Origin: CAZWDO01 sp964632485 [NCBI: uncultured bacterium] | GTDB taxonomy: Bacteria; JAGOEH01 | Direction: 5' to 3' | Assembly (NCBI GenBank): GCA_964632485.1 | Contig: CAZWDO010000012.1 | Span: 11,568-75,567 of the forward strand | Length of the DNA: 64,000 nucleotides | Shown: positions 1-7,791 of the stretch, in pieces | Position numbering within the stretch: the first letter of the stretch is position 1 | Layout of the letters: each line of letters opens with the position of its first letter | Position numbers and translations under genes: made by a program | The notes under the pieces: generated by a model | The model's input: the letters and a program-made list of their open reading frames with translations, nothing else | The model's database searches: none | What the model was told of the DNA's origin: nothing

Positions 1-321
1 GATATCAGCGCCGCGATACAGACGCATTGCGAGAAAGCCGGATTTGCCGTCGTTCGCGACCTGGTTGGCCATGGAGTCGGCCTGGCTTTACATGAACCTC
101 CTCAGATTCCAAATTATGGAAAACCCAATAGTGGCCCGCGTTTACTACCGGGAATGACTCTGGCGATCGAACCCATGATCAACCAGGGTAAGTGGGCCGT
201 TGAGACTTTGAATGATGGTTGGACTGTAGTGACCAAAGATCGCTCATTGTCTGTTCATTTTGAGCATACAATCGTTATAACCGAAACTGGAACTGAAATT
301 CTAACCGAGATTCCAAAATAA
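1..321 (+). CDS. map: Methionine aminopeptidase, C-terminal part (5' end outside window)
   Basis: The reading frame is open from base 1 to a TAA at 319-321 and gives 106 C-terminal residues. Three metal-site motifs of type I methionine aminopeptidase are visible: GHGVG with its His, AIEPM with its Glu, and FEHT with its Glu. The enzyme removes the initiator Met from nascent proteins in the cytosol and uses a two-metal centre. It sits directly upstream of infA, the usual order at the spc/alpha operon junction (secY-adk-map-infA). The missing N-terminal part lies beyond the window edge, so this is a boundary truncation and not a pseudogene. Confidence 0.96.
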   Translation, partial: DISAAIQTHCEKAGFAVVRDLVGHGVGLALHEPPQIPNYGKPNSGPRLLPGMTLAIEPMINQGKWAVETLNDGWTVVTKDRSLSVHFEHTIVITETGTEILTEIPK

Positions 322-335
322 GGAGCAAGCATTCT

Positions 336-554
336 GTGCCAAAAGAAGCGCTGATCCAAGTTGAAGGTACGGTCATCGAACCGCTTCCCAATGCGACTTT
401 TCGTGTGGAACTGGAAAATGGATACAAAGTATTAGCTCATGTAGCAGGAAAAATGCGCATGAACTTTATACGTATCTTGCCGGGAGATCGCGTTAAAATT
501 GAACTTTCACCCTATGATTTAAGCAAAGGGCGAATTATTTATCGTTATAAATAA
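336..554 (+). CDS. infA: Translation initiation factor IF-1
   Basis: The 72-residue product is a single OB-fold (S1-like) domain of the exact length usual for IF-1. Recognisable family sequence includes the [20 protein letters not shown] strand region and the C-terminal [10 protein letters not shown] block. IF-1 binds the A site of the 30S subunit and helps IF-2 and IF-3 select the start codon. The start is GTG at 336, preceded by AAGGAGC at about 320-326. It lies 14 nt after map and 15 nt before rpmJ, in the canonical ribosomal operon. Confidence 0.97.
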   Translation: MPKEALIQVEGTVIEPLPNATFRVELENGYKVLAHVAGKMRMNFIRILPGDRVKIELSPYDLSKGRIIYRYK

Positions 555-569
555 CAAAGGCAGGATAGC

Positions 570-686
570 ATGAAAGTAAGAGCAAGTGTGAAAAAAGTCT
601 GTGAACACTGCAAAATTATTCGTCGACATGGACGAGTATTAGTTATCTGTAAAAAGAACCCAAAGCATAAACAACGTCAGGGTTAA
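570..686 (+). CDS. rpmJ: Ribosomal protein L36
   Basis: This 38-residue gene is easily missed because of its size. ATG at 570 follows an AAAGGCAGGA ribosome-binding site and the frame ends at TAA 684-686. The sequence starts [15 protein letters not shown] and contains Cys11, Cys14, Cys27 and His33, the zinc-ribbon set of the C+ (zinc-binding) form of L36. It is a 50S subunit protein that binds 23S rRNA. Its position between infA and rpsM is nearly universal in bacteria. Confidence 0.97.
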   Translation: MKVRASVKKVCEHCKIIRRHGRVLVICKKNPKHKQRQG

Positions 687-704
687 AAGCACAAGGAGGA
701 CCCA

Positions 705-1073
705 TTGGCACGTATTGCTGGTATCGATTTACCAAAAAATAAACCCGCTTTTGTTGGGCTCACGTACATTTATGGGATAGGCCGTCAGACCGCATTGTCG
801 ATTCTGGATGAATGCCATATCCCCCAACATAAAAAAGTACAGGATTTAACAGAAGGTGAAATCAACCTGATTCGTAAAGTTATCGAAGGAAAATATGCCG
901 TTGAAGGAGCCCTGCGATCCCAGATCAGCCTGAATATCAAACGTCTGATGGATATCGGTTGCTATCGGGGATTGCGTCACCGTGTCGGGTTACCCTTACG
1001 TGGACAGCGTACGAAAACAAATTCGCGTACCCGTAAAGGACCGAAACGTTATTCCGTCGGCAAGAAAAAATAA
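705..1073 (+). CDS. rpsM: Ribosomal protein S13
   Basis: The 122-residue product begins [10 protein letters not shown] and holds the S13 helix-hairpin [10 protein letters not shown] and the conserved [25 protein letters not shown] block. Its basic C-terminal tail is typical. S13 sits in the head of the 30S subunit and contacts the P-site tRNA and the 50S subunit through bridge B1. The start codon is TTG at 705, supported by AAGGAGG at 693-699 immediately upstream and by protein alignment with the family N-terminus. It is followed by rpsK after 23 nt. Confidence 0.97.
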   Translation: MARIAGIDLPKNKPAFVGLTYIYGIGRQTALSILDECHIPQHKKVQDLTEGEINLIRKVIEGKYAVEGALRSQISLNIKRLMDIGCYRGLRHRVGLPLRGQRTKTNSRTRKGPKRYSVGKKK

Positions 1074-1096
1074 TAGGTTCATAAGGAGGAGTCCTA

Positions 1097-1495
1097 ATGG
1101 CAGCCCCTAAAGGCAGAAAAACCAAAAAGAAAAAAAAAGATATAAAGATTGATTCGCACGGTTGTGCGTATGTTCAATCTACTTTTAACAACACGATCAT
1201 TAGTATTACCGATCAACGTGGTGGCGTGGTATCTTGGGGTTCCGGCGGTAAAGTCGGATACAAAGGTTCCCGTAAAAGCACCCCATTCAGCGCGCAACTT
1301 GCCGGTGAAGCCGCGGGTAAAGAGGCCTATAATTTGGGTGTTCGCTCTCTGGATGTGTACGTTAAAGGCCCTGGAGCTGGGCGTGAAGCCGCAGTTCGCG
1401 CTTTGCAAAATGTAGGGTTTCGTATCCATTCGATTCGTGACATTACCCCCATTCCTCACAATGGGTGTCGTCCCCCCAAACGCCGTCGTGTATGA
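1097..1495 (+). CDS. rpsK: Ribosomal protein S11
   Basis: The 132-residue protein contains the S11 signatures: [27 protein letters not shown], and the C-terminal [18 protein letters not shown]. It has a lysine-rich N-terminal extension (about residues 5-16) upstream of the conserved core, which is variable in the family. S11 lies on the 30S platform near the E site and 16S helix 23. AAGGAGGAG at about 1084-1092 precedes ATG 1097. Shadow frames on both strands here have no family match. Confidence 0.97.
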   Translation: MAAPKGRKTKKKKKDIKIDSHGCAYVQSTFNNTIISITDQRGGVVSWGSGGKVGYKGSRKSTPFSAQLAGEAAGKEAYNLGVRSLDVYVKGPGAGREAAVRALQNVGFRIHSIRDITPIPHNGCRPPKRRRV

Positions 1496-1527
1496 TCATC
1501 AATATTTGAGTTAAGGAGGCATCGCCA

Positions 1528-2157
1528 ATGGCAAGATATACTGGAGCTAATTGTAAGCTCTGTCGTCGTGAAGGACAAAAACTGTTTCTCAAAGGCGAAC
1601 GGTGTTATTCCGATAAGTGCGCTTTTGGGCGACGGCCTACTGTCCCCGGTCAGCACGGACCATCCCGTCGCCGTAAAATGTCTGAGTATAGTATTCAGTT
1701 ACGCGAAAAACAAAAAGTTAAACGCAGCTATGGATTGCTGGAACGCCAGTTCAGGAACTATTTTGTCCAAGCGCAGAAAATGCGGGGTATTACCGGCGTG
1801 AATCTGTTAATTCTGCTTGAACGAAGACTGGATGTAGTGGTTCAGCGCATGGGTTTCGCTTCTTCTATCAAGGGCGCAAGACAACTGGTATTGCACAAAC
1901 ATGTTACCGTTAATAATACGGTTGTTAACATTTCATCATTCCTGGTGGATATCGGCGATAAAATTGAAGTGCGTGAACAGGATAAGCAAATGAAATGCGT
2001 TCTGTCATCAATGAAATTGAGCGCTCGTAAAAAGGATATCCCCTGGCTGGAAGTCAATAAACCACAGCTTAGTGGTACCTATGTGGCTTATCCGACTCGT
2101 GAAGAAATTCCCTTGCAAGCCAACGAACAGCTCATTGTCGAGTTGTACTCCAAATAA
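1528..2157 (+). CDS. rpsD: Ribosomal protein S4, zinc-binding form
   Basis: The 209-residue protein is the usual length for S4. Four N-terminal cysteines (Cys9, Cys12, Cys26, Cys31) make this the zinc-binding C+ form. The central S4 RNA-binding domain includes RLDVVVQRMGFASSIKGARQL and the VTVNNTVVN strand. S4 nucleates 30S assembly by binding the 5' domain of 16S rRNA, and in many bacteria it represses its own operon (known for the family, not shown here). TTAAGGAGGC precedes ATG 1528. It lies between rpsK and rpoA as expected. Confidence 0.97.
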   Translation: MARYTGANCKLCRREGQKLFLKGERCYSDKCAFGRRPTVPGQHGPSRRRKMSEYSIQLREKQKVKRSYGLLERQFRNYFVQAQKMRGITGVNLLILLERRLDVVVQRMGFASSIKGARQLVLHKHVTVNNTVVNISSFLVDIGDKIEVREQDKQMKCVLSSMKLSARKKDIPWLEVNKPQLSGTYVAYPTREEIPLQANEQLIVELYSK

Positions 2158-2183
2158 TTCCTTTGAGAGGAGTCGTTTTCGTT

Positions 2184-3203
2184 ATGAAATTAAAAGCAAG
2201 AGGTTTAATGCCAACGGTCAATTGGGATCAGTCGACATATTCGGATCGGTATGCAAAATTTACAATGGACCCCCTAGATCGTGGATTCGGGACTACCCTC
2301 GGAAATGCGTTGCGGCGGGTTTTGCTTTCCTCGATTCCAGGAGCTGCGATTACCTCCATTCTAATCCAGGATGTTCCTCATGAATTTTCCACAGTTCCTG
2401 GTTTAAAAGAGGATGTTGTGGAATTGGTTCTCAACATAAAGAAAATGTGGGTAAAATCTTTTTCCGATTATCCTCAAAAGCTTTTTCTGGATGTAAAAGG
2501 CCCCAAAACCATTTATGCGCGCGATTTTCTGGTAAATCCCGAGATTGAAATTTTAAATCCCGAACTACTGCTGGGAACATTGGCAGAAGATGGTTGTTTG
2601 AAGATAGAGATGGAAATCCAACAGGGTAAAGGGTATGTTCCGGCAGAAATGTTGAAGAAACCTCAGGCCCCACAAGGAACAATTTTTTTGGACGGACTTT
2701 TCTCACCGGTCAGCAACGCCGTTTACTCGGTTGAACATACTCGTGTTGAACAGGATGTGGAATTGGATAAACTTAATTTTGAGGTTTATACCGATGGTAG
2801 TATCACTCCGGATGATGCGGTTGGATATGCGGCTAAGACTTTAAAAGACCATCTGCAGCTTTTAATCAACTTCGATGAAAAGCCAAAGGAAATTATTGAA
2901 GAAGAGTTTGACGAGGAAAAAGAACATATCAAGAAAATCTTAAAGATGAGTGTAGATGAATTAGAATTGTCGGTTCGCTCCTGCAATTGCTTAAAAGCTG
3001 CAAATATTCACACTATTGGTGAGCTGGTTCAGAAAACCGAAGCCGAAATGCTGAAATACCGCAATTTCGGAAGAAAGTCGTTAACTGAATTAAATAGTAT
3101 TTTGTCCGATATGGGACTCTATTTTGGAATGAATCTAAGTAGTTATCTCGATGAAGACGAAATTGCCCAGCTCAGTTCCCCAACGATCAGTGAAGATGAA
3201 TAA
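2184..3203 (+). CDS. rpoA: RNA polymerase alpha subunit
   Basis: The 339-residue product begins MKLKARGLMPTVNWDQ. The N-terminal dimerisation domain (about 1-225) contains FTMDPLDRGFGTTLGNALRRVLLSSIPG, and the C-terminal domain (about 255-320) contains the helix-hairpin-helix region SCNCLKAANIHTIGELVQKTE used for UP elements and activators. Alpha forms the assembly platform for beta and beta'. I chose ATG 2184 over TTG 2163, seven codons upstream, because GAGAGGAG at 2165-2172 is correctly spaced for 2184 and the family begins here. An acidic tail (DEDE) ends the protein. Confidence 0.97.
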   Translation: MKLKARGLMPTVNWDQSTYSDRYAKFTMDPLDRGFGTTLGNALRRVLLSSIPGAAITSILIQDVPHEFSTVPGLKEDVVELVLNIKKMWVKSFSDYPQKLFLDVKGPKTIYARDFLVNPEIEILNPELLLGTLAEDGCLKIEMEIQQGKGYVPAEMLKKPQAPQGTIFLDGLFSPVSNAVYSVEHTRVEQDVELDKLNFEVYTDGSITPDDAVGYAAKTLKDHLQLLINFDEKPKEIIEEEFDEEKEHIKKILKMSVDELELSVRSCNCLKAANIHTIGELVQKTEAEMLKYRNFGRKSLTELNSILSDMGLYFGMNLSSYLDEDEIAQLSSPTISEDE

Positions 3204-3223
3204 TCAAAAGGTGGTTATGTAAT

Positions 3224-3817
3224 ATGAGACATCAAAAAAAAGTGCATAAAATGAACAAGCCCAAGGCGCACCGGGAGGCAATTCTCGCTAATTCCGCGGT
3301 CGCTTTGTTAACCCATGGCCAGATTCGTACGACAACGGCCAAAGCAAAAGCGTTAAAAGAATTCGTCGATCGGTTGGTTACATTCGCTAAACGGAACGAT
3401 GTGCATGCCCGCCGCATCGTTATGGCGCGATTGCGTAACAATAGTTTAGCCGTAAAAAACTGCGTTAATTTTCTTTTTGACAAAGTTGCAGGCCTTTATA
3501 CGGATCGTCCCGGCGGATATACTCGGATTTACCGCGTAGGTTTCCGTAAAGGTGATAACGCTGAATTGGTTCTTTTACAAATGCTTGATTTTGAATCGAT
3601 GGATTTTAAAGCATATATGCAAAAAAAGAATCCTACTGAAAAACAAGAAAAGGTAAACGCTTTACCGGCTGAAAAACCGGCGATTAAAACCGAGACTAAG
3701 ATAGCTGCTCCATCAGAAGTGATAGAAAAAGAAGTAGTTAACAAAGTTCAGGATATCGATTTAGAAGCTGTTACTCCCGAGGATATGAATCCACCGGAAA
3801 TTGGAACTGAGAAATAA
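3224..3817 (+). CDS. rplQ: Ribosomal protein L17 with long charged C-terminal extension
   Basis: The first ~125 residues are a complete L17: MRHQKKVHKMNKPKAHREAI, the LTHGQIRTTTAKAKALKEF helix, and the GGYTRIYRVGFRKGDNAEL strand region. L17 lies near the peptide exit tunnel in the 50S subunit. The protein is 197 residues, against about 115-130 for many homologues. The extra ~70 residues are rich in Glu, Lys, Pro and Val and look disordered. It is the last gene of the ribosomal operon, and a strong terminator begins within a few bases of its stop codon. Confidence 0.96.
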   Translation: MRHQKKVHKMNKPKAHREAILANSAVALLTHGQIRTTTAKAKALKEFVDRLVTFAKRNDVHARRIVMARLRNNSLAVKNCVNFLFDKVAGLYTDRPGGYTRIYRVGFRKGDNAELVLLQMLDFESMDFKAYMQKKNPTEKQEKVNALPAEKPAIKTETKIAAPSEVIEKEVVNKVQDIDLEAVTPEDMNPPEIGTEK

Positions 3818-3820
3818 AAA

Positions 3821-3849
3821 AAAAGCTGGGTATCCCAGCTTTTTTTTTT
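3821..3849 (+). terminator. Rho-independent terminator of the ribosomal protein operon
   Basis: AAAAGCTGGG (3821-3830), a TAT loop, and CCCAGCTTTT (3834-3843) form a perfect 10-bp hairpin that runs into nine T residues through 3849. It follows rplQ directly. The A-tract on its 5' side means that it could also stop transcription from the other strand. Confidence 0.95.
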
Positions 3850-3850
3850 G

Positions 3851-3878
3851 TTGACAAAACAAAAAAAAGAATTATATT
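3851..3878 (+). promoter_or_regulatory. Sigma-70-type promoter for the STAS/cheA run
   Basis: TTGACA (3851-3856) and TATATT (3873-3878) are separated by 16 bp and lie immediately after the ribosomal terminator. The nearest downstream gene is the STAS gene at 3914, so transcription would start near 3885 with a leader of about 30 nt holding AAGGAG. Confidence 0.75.
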
Positions 3879-3913
3879 AATTCTAGAACAACCTAATAAC
3901 AAGGAGTGCACCT

Positions 3914-4270
3914 GTGAAAATTAAAGAAAAATTTATAGGCAAAATACCTTGTATTTATCTGAATGGTAATTTGATGGGCGGGGATGCGGCCGTTGAATTA
4001 CAAGATAAAATCAGAGGTTTGCTAAATGATGGTTATAAGCAAATCGTTATTGATTTAAAAGATGTTAAGTGGATGAATAGTACAGGTTTAGGCGCTTTGA
4101 TGGCATGTCTTACAACCGTGCGAAACAATGATGGCGATTTACGTTTGGCGAATGTTACAGATAAAATAGAATCTCTCTTGCAAATTACTAAGTTGATAAC
4201 CGTTTTTCAGACCTTTGAAACCGATGAGAGAGCCGCAGTAAGTTTTGATCTAAACGCCAGCGTAAATTGA
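3914..4270 (+). CDS. STAS-domain protein (anti-sigma factor antagonist-like)
   Basis: The 118-residue protein is a single STAS domain of SpoIIAA/RsbV type. The key loop reads DVKWMNSTGLGALM, where Ser56/Thr57 occupy the site phosphorylated in SpoIIAA and RsbV. Such proteins usually switch partner by phosphorylation from a GHKL-type anti-sigma kinase. No RsbW/SpoIIAB-like gene is present in the window. The adjacent gene, 15 nt downstream, is a CheA-like histidine kinase, so this STAS protein may work with that pathway instead (inference). The start is GTG 3914 after AAGGAGTGCACCT. Confidence 0.9.
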   Translation: MKIKEKFIGKIPCIYLNGNLMGGDAAVELQDKIRGLLNDGYKQIVIDLKDVKWMNSTGLGALMACLTTVRNNDGDLRLANVTDKIESLLQITKLITVFQTFETDERAAVSFDLNASVN

Positions 4271-4285
4271 ACTGACCAAGGGGAC

Positions 4286-6241
4286 ATGATGAGTAACGGA
4301 TTTGAATTAGATGAAATGAAGGAAATTATTGATAGTTTTGTTGTAGAAGTTGCAGAACATATCGATAATTTAGATCGTAGTTTAGTAGAATTGGAAGAAA
4401 ACCCTTCTGATTTAGACCTCCTAAATAAAATTTTCCGCGCTGCGCATACGATTAAAGGCGCAGCTTCATTTCTTGATTTCGATGTTATGGCTAAGGTTAC
4501 TCATCACGCTGAAAGCGTCCTGGATGCTTTGCGTAAAGATAAACTGAAAGTCAATTCTGATATTATGGATGTCATCCTGGAAGCTGTTGATGTTATTAAA
4601 GTCATTTTTAATGTAATTCGCGAGACATACCAGGAAGATAAGAGTTTGGTGATAACCAACATTATCAATAAATTGGAAGGGATTTTAAAACAAACTGAAG
4701 AGCCGGGCAGCGCAACTGAAAAGAAAATTGCTCCGAGACCCATTGTCCAGACGACAGCAGCCCCACCGGCTCAAATTGTGGAAAAACCATCCGAAGTTTC
4801 TTCTGAAACAAAAACAACAGCAGTTTCCCAAACAGTGGCGAGTGATGTGAGTATGGCTTCTTCCTCAACTCCCACTGATGATTCCGCTCAGGGGATTCAG
4901 GAAGAAACGAAGGAAACTAAAACCCGACCCCCTGTACTGGAAAAACGATCGATTGAACAGGTGCAGACGATACGGGTCGACCTGCATCGACTCGACAGTG
5001 TGTTGAATTTAGTGCAGGAATTAGTTCCGGGACGCAACCGTCTGCTTCAAGTCAATAAAATCTTTAAAGACCGTCTTACGGAAACTTATCGACAATATGA
5101 AGATTTTTATCAAAAAAACTCTGAAATGACGAATGAAGATAAAAGAACTCGTAAACGGTTTAGTAATGAAATTAATGACTTGTCAGAAATATATGATGAA
5201 ATAACCGCTCAAATTGATTTGATTACTACAGAACTGCAAATGGCCGTCATGAAAACCCGTATGCTTCCCATTTCCAATGTGTTTAATAAGTTTCCCCGGA
5301 TGGTTCGAGACCTTTCCCGTGAATGTGGCAAAGATATTAAGCTTGAAATTGAAGGGAAAGATACGGAGTTGGACAAATCGGTTATTGAAATTATTGGTGA
5401 TCCTTTGATGCATTGTATCCGTAATTCTGTGGACCATGGAATAGAGCTACCGAACGCCCGTGAAGCCAAAGGAAAGCCCCGCCAAGGTACGATCTTTCTG
5501 AACGCGTATCACGAGGGAAATTATATTGTCGTCCAGGTAATTGACGATGGTAAGGGATTGGATATCGAACGGATTAAGCAAAAAGCCGTGGAAAAAGGAA
5601 TTTATACGTTGGATGAAATAAACGTCTTGGGTGAAAAGGATTTGACGGGATTGATCTTCCATCCTGGATTCAGTACGGCGGAGAAAATCACCAATGTATC
5701 CGGCCGAGGTGTCGGAATGGACGTGCTCAGAAGTAATATTGAACGTCTAAACGGTTTGATTGATGTTGAGACGGCAGTTGATGAAGGTACCCGGGTCTCT
5801 ATTAAAATTCCGTTAACGCTGGCTATTATCCAGGCCTTGTTGGTAACGGTGGATATAGATATTTTTGCGATCCCTTTAGGGTCCGTTGTGGAGACAGTTC
5901 GAATTAGAAAAGCAGATATTAAAACGGTAAAAAATCATCAGGTCTATCGATTGCGCGATATAATCTTACCATTATTGTCTCTGGCTGAAGTTTTTGAGTT
6001 GCCATCTGAAAAAAAGGAGAATGATGATTATATCTATGTTGTGGTGCTTGGTATTGCTGATAAGCGGATTGGATTAGTAGTTGATAGCCTTTTGGGCCAG
6101 GAAGAAGTCGTTATCAAACCATTGGGTGATTTTTTTGATGATACTCCTGGTATTGCCGGAGCTACTATCATGGGCGATGGTCGAGTGCGGCTTATTGTGA
6201 ATGTTTCTGATTTAGTAGATGTCGCTGAAAGAAAACACTGA
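4286..6241 (+). CDS. cheA: CheA-type hybrid-less histidine kinase
   Basis: The 651-residue protein has the CheA domain order. An N-terminal HPt domain (1-115) holds phospho-accepting His54 in AAHTIKGAA. A low-complexity Thr/Ser/Pro/Glu linker (135-220) follows, with no recognisable CheY-binding P2 domain. Next come the dimerisation domain (222-340, LVQELVPGRNRL), the GHKL ATPase (N box HCIRNSVDHG 376-385, G1 DDGKG 420-424, G2 GRGVGMDV 473-480) and a CheW-like domain (about 512-645). It would autophosphorylate with ATP and pass the phosphate to a receiver. No CheW, methyl-accepting receptor, CheB or CheR is in the window. ATG at 4289 is an equally possible start. Confidence 0.93.
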   Translation: MMSNGFELDEMKEIIDSFVVEVAEHIDNLDRSLVELEENPSDLDLLNKIFRAAHTIKGAASFLDFDVMAKVTHHAESVLDALRKDKLKVNSDIMDVILEAVDVIKVIFNVIRETYQEDKSLVITNIINKLEGILKQTEEPGSATEKKIAPRPIVQTTAAPPAQIVEKPSEVSSETKTTAVSQTVASDVSMASSSTPTDDSAQGIQEETKETKTRPPVLEKRSIEQVQTIRVDLHRLDSVLNLVQELVPGRNRLLQVNKIFKDRLTETYRQYEDFYQKNSEMTNEDKRTRKRFSNEINDLSEIYDEITAQIDLITTELQMAVMKTRMLPISNVFNKFPRMVRDLSRECGKDIKLEIEGKDTELDKSVIEIIGDPLMHCIRNSVDHGIELPNAREAKGKPRQGTIFLNAYHEGNYIVVQVIDDGKGLDIERIKQKAVEKGIYTLDEINVLGEKDLTGLIFHPGFSTAEKITNVSGRGVGMDVLRSNIERLNGLIDVETAVDEGTRVSIKIPLTLAIIQALLVTVDIDIFAIPLGSVVETVRIRKADIKTVKNHQVYRLRDIILPLLSLAEVFELPSEKKENDDYIYVVVLGIADKRIGLVVDSLLGQEEVVIKPLGDFFDDTPGIAGATIMGDGRVRLIVNVSDLVDVAERKH

Positions 6242-6251
6242 TTTTCGATAG

Positions 6252-7397
6252 ATGCAAAAATCATATATCTACAACCTATATATAGAAATAAAAAGTTTTC
6301 TATATAATAAGCTTTCATTAAAAACAAAATTTCGTTTTTTTTTCCTAATTATTTTTTTGCTAACGACTCTATTGATATATTTTGTCAATGAACTCTCGTT
6401 TGAGGTGCGCAATGCCTCCCTGCATCTCCGGAATCGGGTTGTTCCTTTAGCTGACACACTGATGCAACTTACTGAAACTATTGACCATTTGGAGCGATAT
6501 ATTGTAAAATTGCCTCAATCTCCATCATTAAATGATAGTATCACCCAGGTAATGGGGGAACTGACGCGTTGGCAGGAGAAATTTCCGGCTCCTACGGGCA
6601 TTTTTATATTATTGAAACTTAAGGTGGGGTATTTTCAAATCAAAATTTCACAGGCGGCATTAGAGGAAGAAATCTCTCTGCTCGAAACGGATCTAGCAGA
6701 AACCTGGGAGTCTGTAGCTGCTTACCGTAATTGGATTTCCAAGCAATTAACCCTTTCACATCAGCAATATATTTCAGAATTAGATCAGGTTGAACAGACT
6801 GCTGCCAGTATGGAACAATATGTTTTTCTTTTTTTTATTGTCTGGTTTGCGCTTTTTTTACTCATTAGTTCCCGTGGAACGTCCCGTCTTTTAAATCCTT
6901 TGAATGAGATCGCTGAAAAATTATCGTCAATGAAAGAGATTGGGCAGAAAATTGCTATCAATACGATCAGCGGTATTGAAATTCGCAAAATTATTCGCTA
7001 TTTTAACCAGTATCAAAATCAAAGCGAAACTGTCCTCAAAGAGTACAAAGAAAAAATTAAACACCAACAGCTAAAATTTGTTGCAATCAGTGAAAAATGC
7101 CAGCAATCCATTGTTTCATTCAATCAAAAATGGGAGATCACATCCATCAATAAAAGTGCGCAACTCTTTTTTCAAAAAAAAGAGATGGAGAGTCCATACT
7201 ATTTGAACCAATTAGACTATTCATTTTATACAAGCGCCCGGAAATTGATTGAAACTAATCAACTTAACCATTCTGTTGAGATTGAGTTGGAAAATCGTGG
7301 GAAAGTGGATTTGACAATTGTTCATTGTTTCCAAGGACATTATTCGGAGTATTTGGTGTTTTTCGAAAGTGAGGAGGTGTATGGCCAGGATCATTAG
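6252..7397 (+). CDS. Membrane sensor with HAMP-like and PAS-like regions, no output domain
   Basis: The 381-residue protein has a transmembrane segment at 28-45, a mainly helical extracytoplasmic domain at about 46-189, and a second membrane segment at 190-207. A HAMP-like linker (208-255) and a coiled coil follow, then a PAS-like region (about 280-375, SIVSFNQKWEITSINKSAQ). It ends there: there is no histidine kinase, GGDEF, receptor-signalling or guanylate cyclase domain. This is the architecture of the input half of a sensor kinase. It starts 10 nt after cheA and overlaps ruvX by 17 nt, so it may give sensory input to the CheA protein in trans (inference). The ribosome-binding site at ATG 6252 is weak. 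Confidence 0.7.
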   Translation: MQKSYIYNLYIEIKSFLYNKLSLKTKFRFFFLIIFLLTTLLIYFVNELSFEVRNASLHLRNRVVPLADTLMQLTETIDHLERYIVKLPQSPSLNDSITQVMGELTRWQEKFPAPTGIFILLKLKVGYFQIKISQAALEEEISLLETDLAETWESVAAYRNWISKQLTLSHQQYISELDQVEQTAASMEQYVFLFFIVWFALFLLISSRGTSRLLNPLNEIAEKLSSMKEIGQKIAINTISGIEIRKIIRYFNQYQNQSETVLKEYKEKIKHQQLKFVAISEKCQQSIVSFNQKWEITSINKSAQLFFQKKEMESPYYLNQLDYSFYTSARKLIETNQLNHSVEIELENRGKVDLTIVHCFQGHYSEYLVFFESEEVYGQDH

Positions 7398-7791
7398 CCT
7401 CGATATCGGAACTAAACGGACCGGAGTCGCTTTAAGTGATCCCAGCCAGGTTTTGGCGACACCTTTAACGACGATCCATACTGCTGATGACCAGGAATTG
7501 GCGGCTTTGATTGTAAAGTTATGCTTGTTCCATGAGGTTGAACGGATAGTAATCGGGCTTCCTTTTATGATGGATGGCCGTAAAGGCGCCCGCGCGTTAG
7601 CCGTTGAAGAGTTTGCTTGTTTTCTGGCGTCCAAGACAACCATCCCGATTGTATTATTTGATGAGCGGCAATCTACGGTTGAAGCTGAGGAAATTTTCCG
7701 TCGGTCTGGGAAAAAAAGTAGTCAATACCGAAAGAACCTGGATGAAATGGCTGCTAACATTATCTTGCAGGATTATTTAAACACACTATGA
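7381..7791 (+). CDS. ruvX: RuvX/YqgF-family nuclease (putative Holliday junction resolvase / pre-16S rRNA nuclease)
   Basis: The 136-residue product begins MARIISLDIGTKRTGVALSD, the RNase H-fold strand with the first catalytic Asp (Asp8). It also contains the VIGLPFMMDG and VLFDERQST motifs and the late DEMAA motif of the YqgF family. YqgF was proposed as a Holliday junction resolvase and is shown in E. coli to mature the 5' end of 16S rRNA. ATG 7381 is chosen because GAGGAGG at 7371-7377 precedes it and the family starts here. The upstream in-frame extension to 7318 is not conserved-looking. Its stop codon overlaps the mltG start. Confidence 0.93.
   Translation: MARIISLDIGTKRTGVALSDPSQVLATPLTTIHTADDQELAALIVKLCLFHEVERIVIGLPFMMDGRKGARALAVEEFACFLASKTTIPIVLFDERQSTVEAEEIFRRSGKKSSQYRKNLDEMAANIILQDYLNTL

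Noticed and set aside
2163-2183. Upstream TTG start for rpoA
   Set aside because: The Shine-Dalgarno site lies inside this extension and is correctly placed for ATG 2184, where the protein family begins.
3851-3878. Bacteroidetes-type promoter (TTTG / TAnnTTTG)
   Set aside because: The visible promoters fit the common TTGACA/TATAAT pattern, and strong Shine-Dalgarno sites are used, so a Bacteroidetes assignment was not made.
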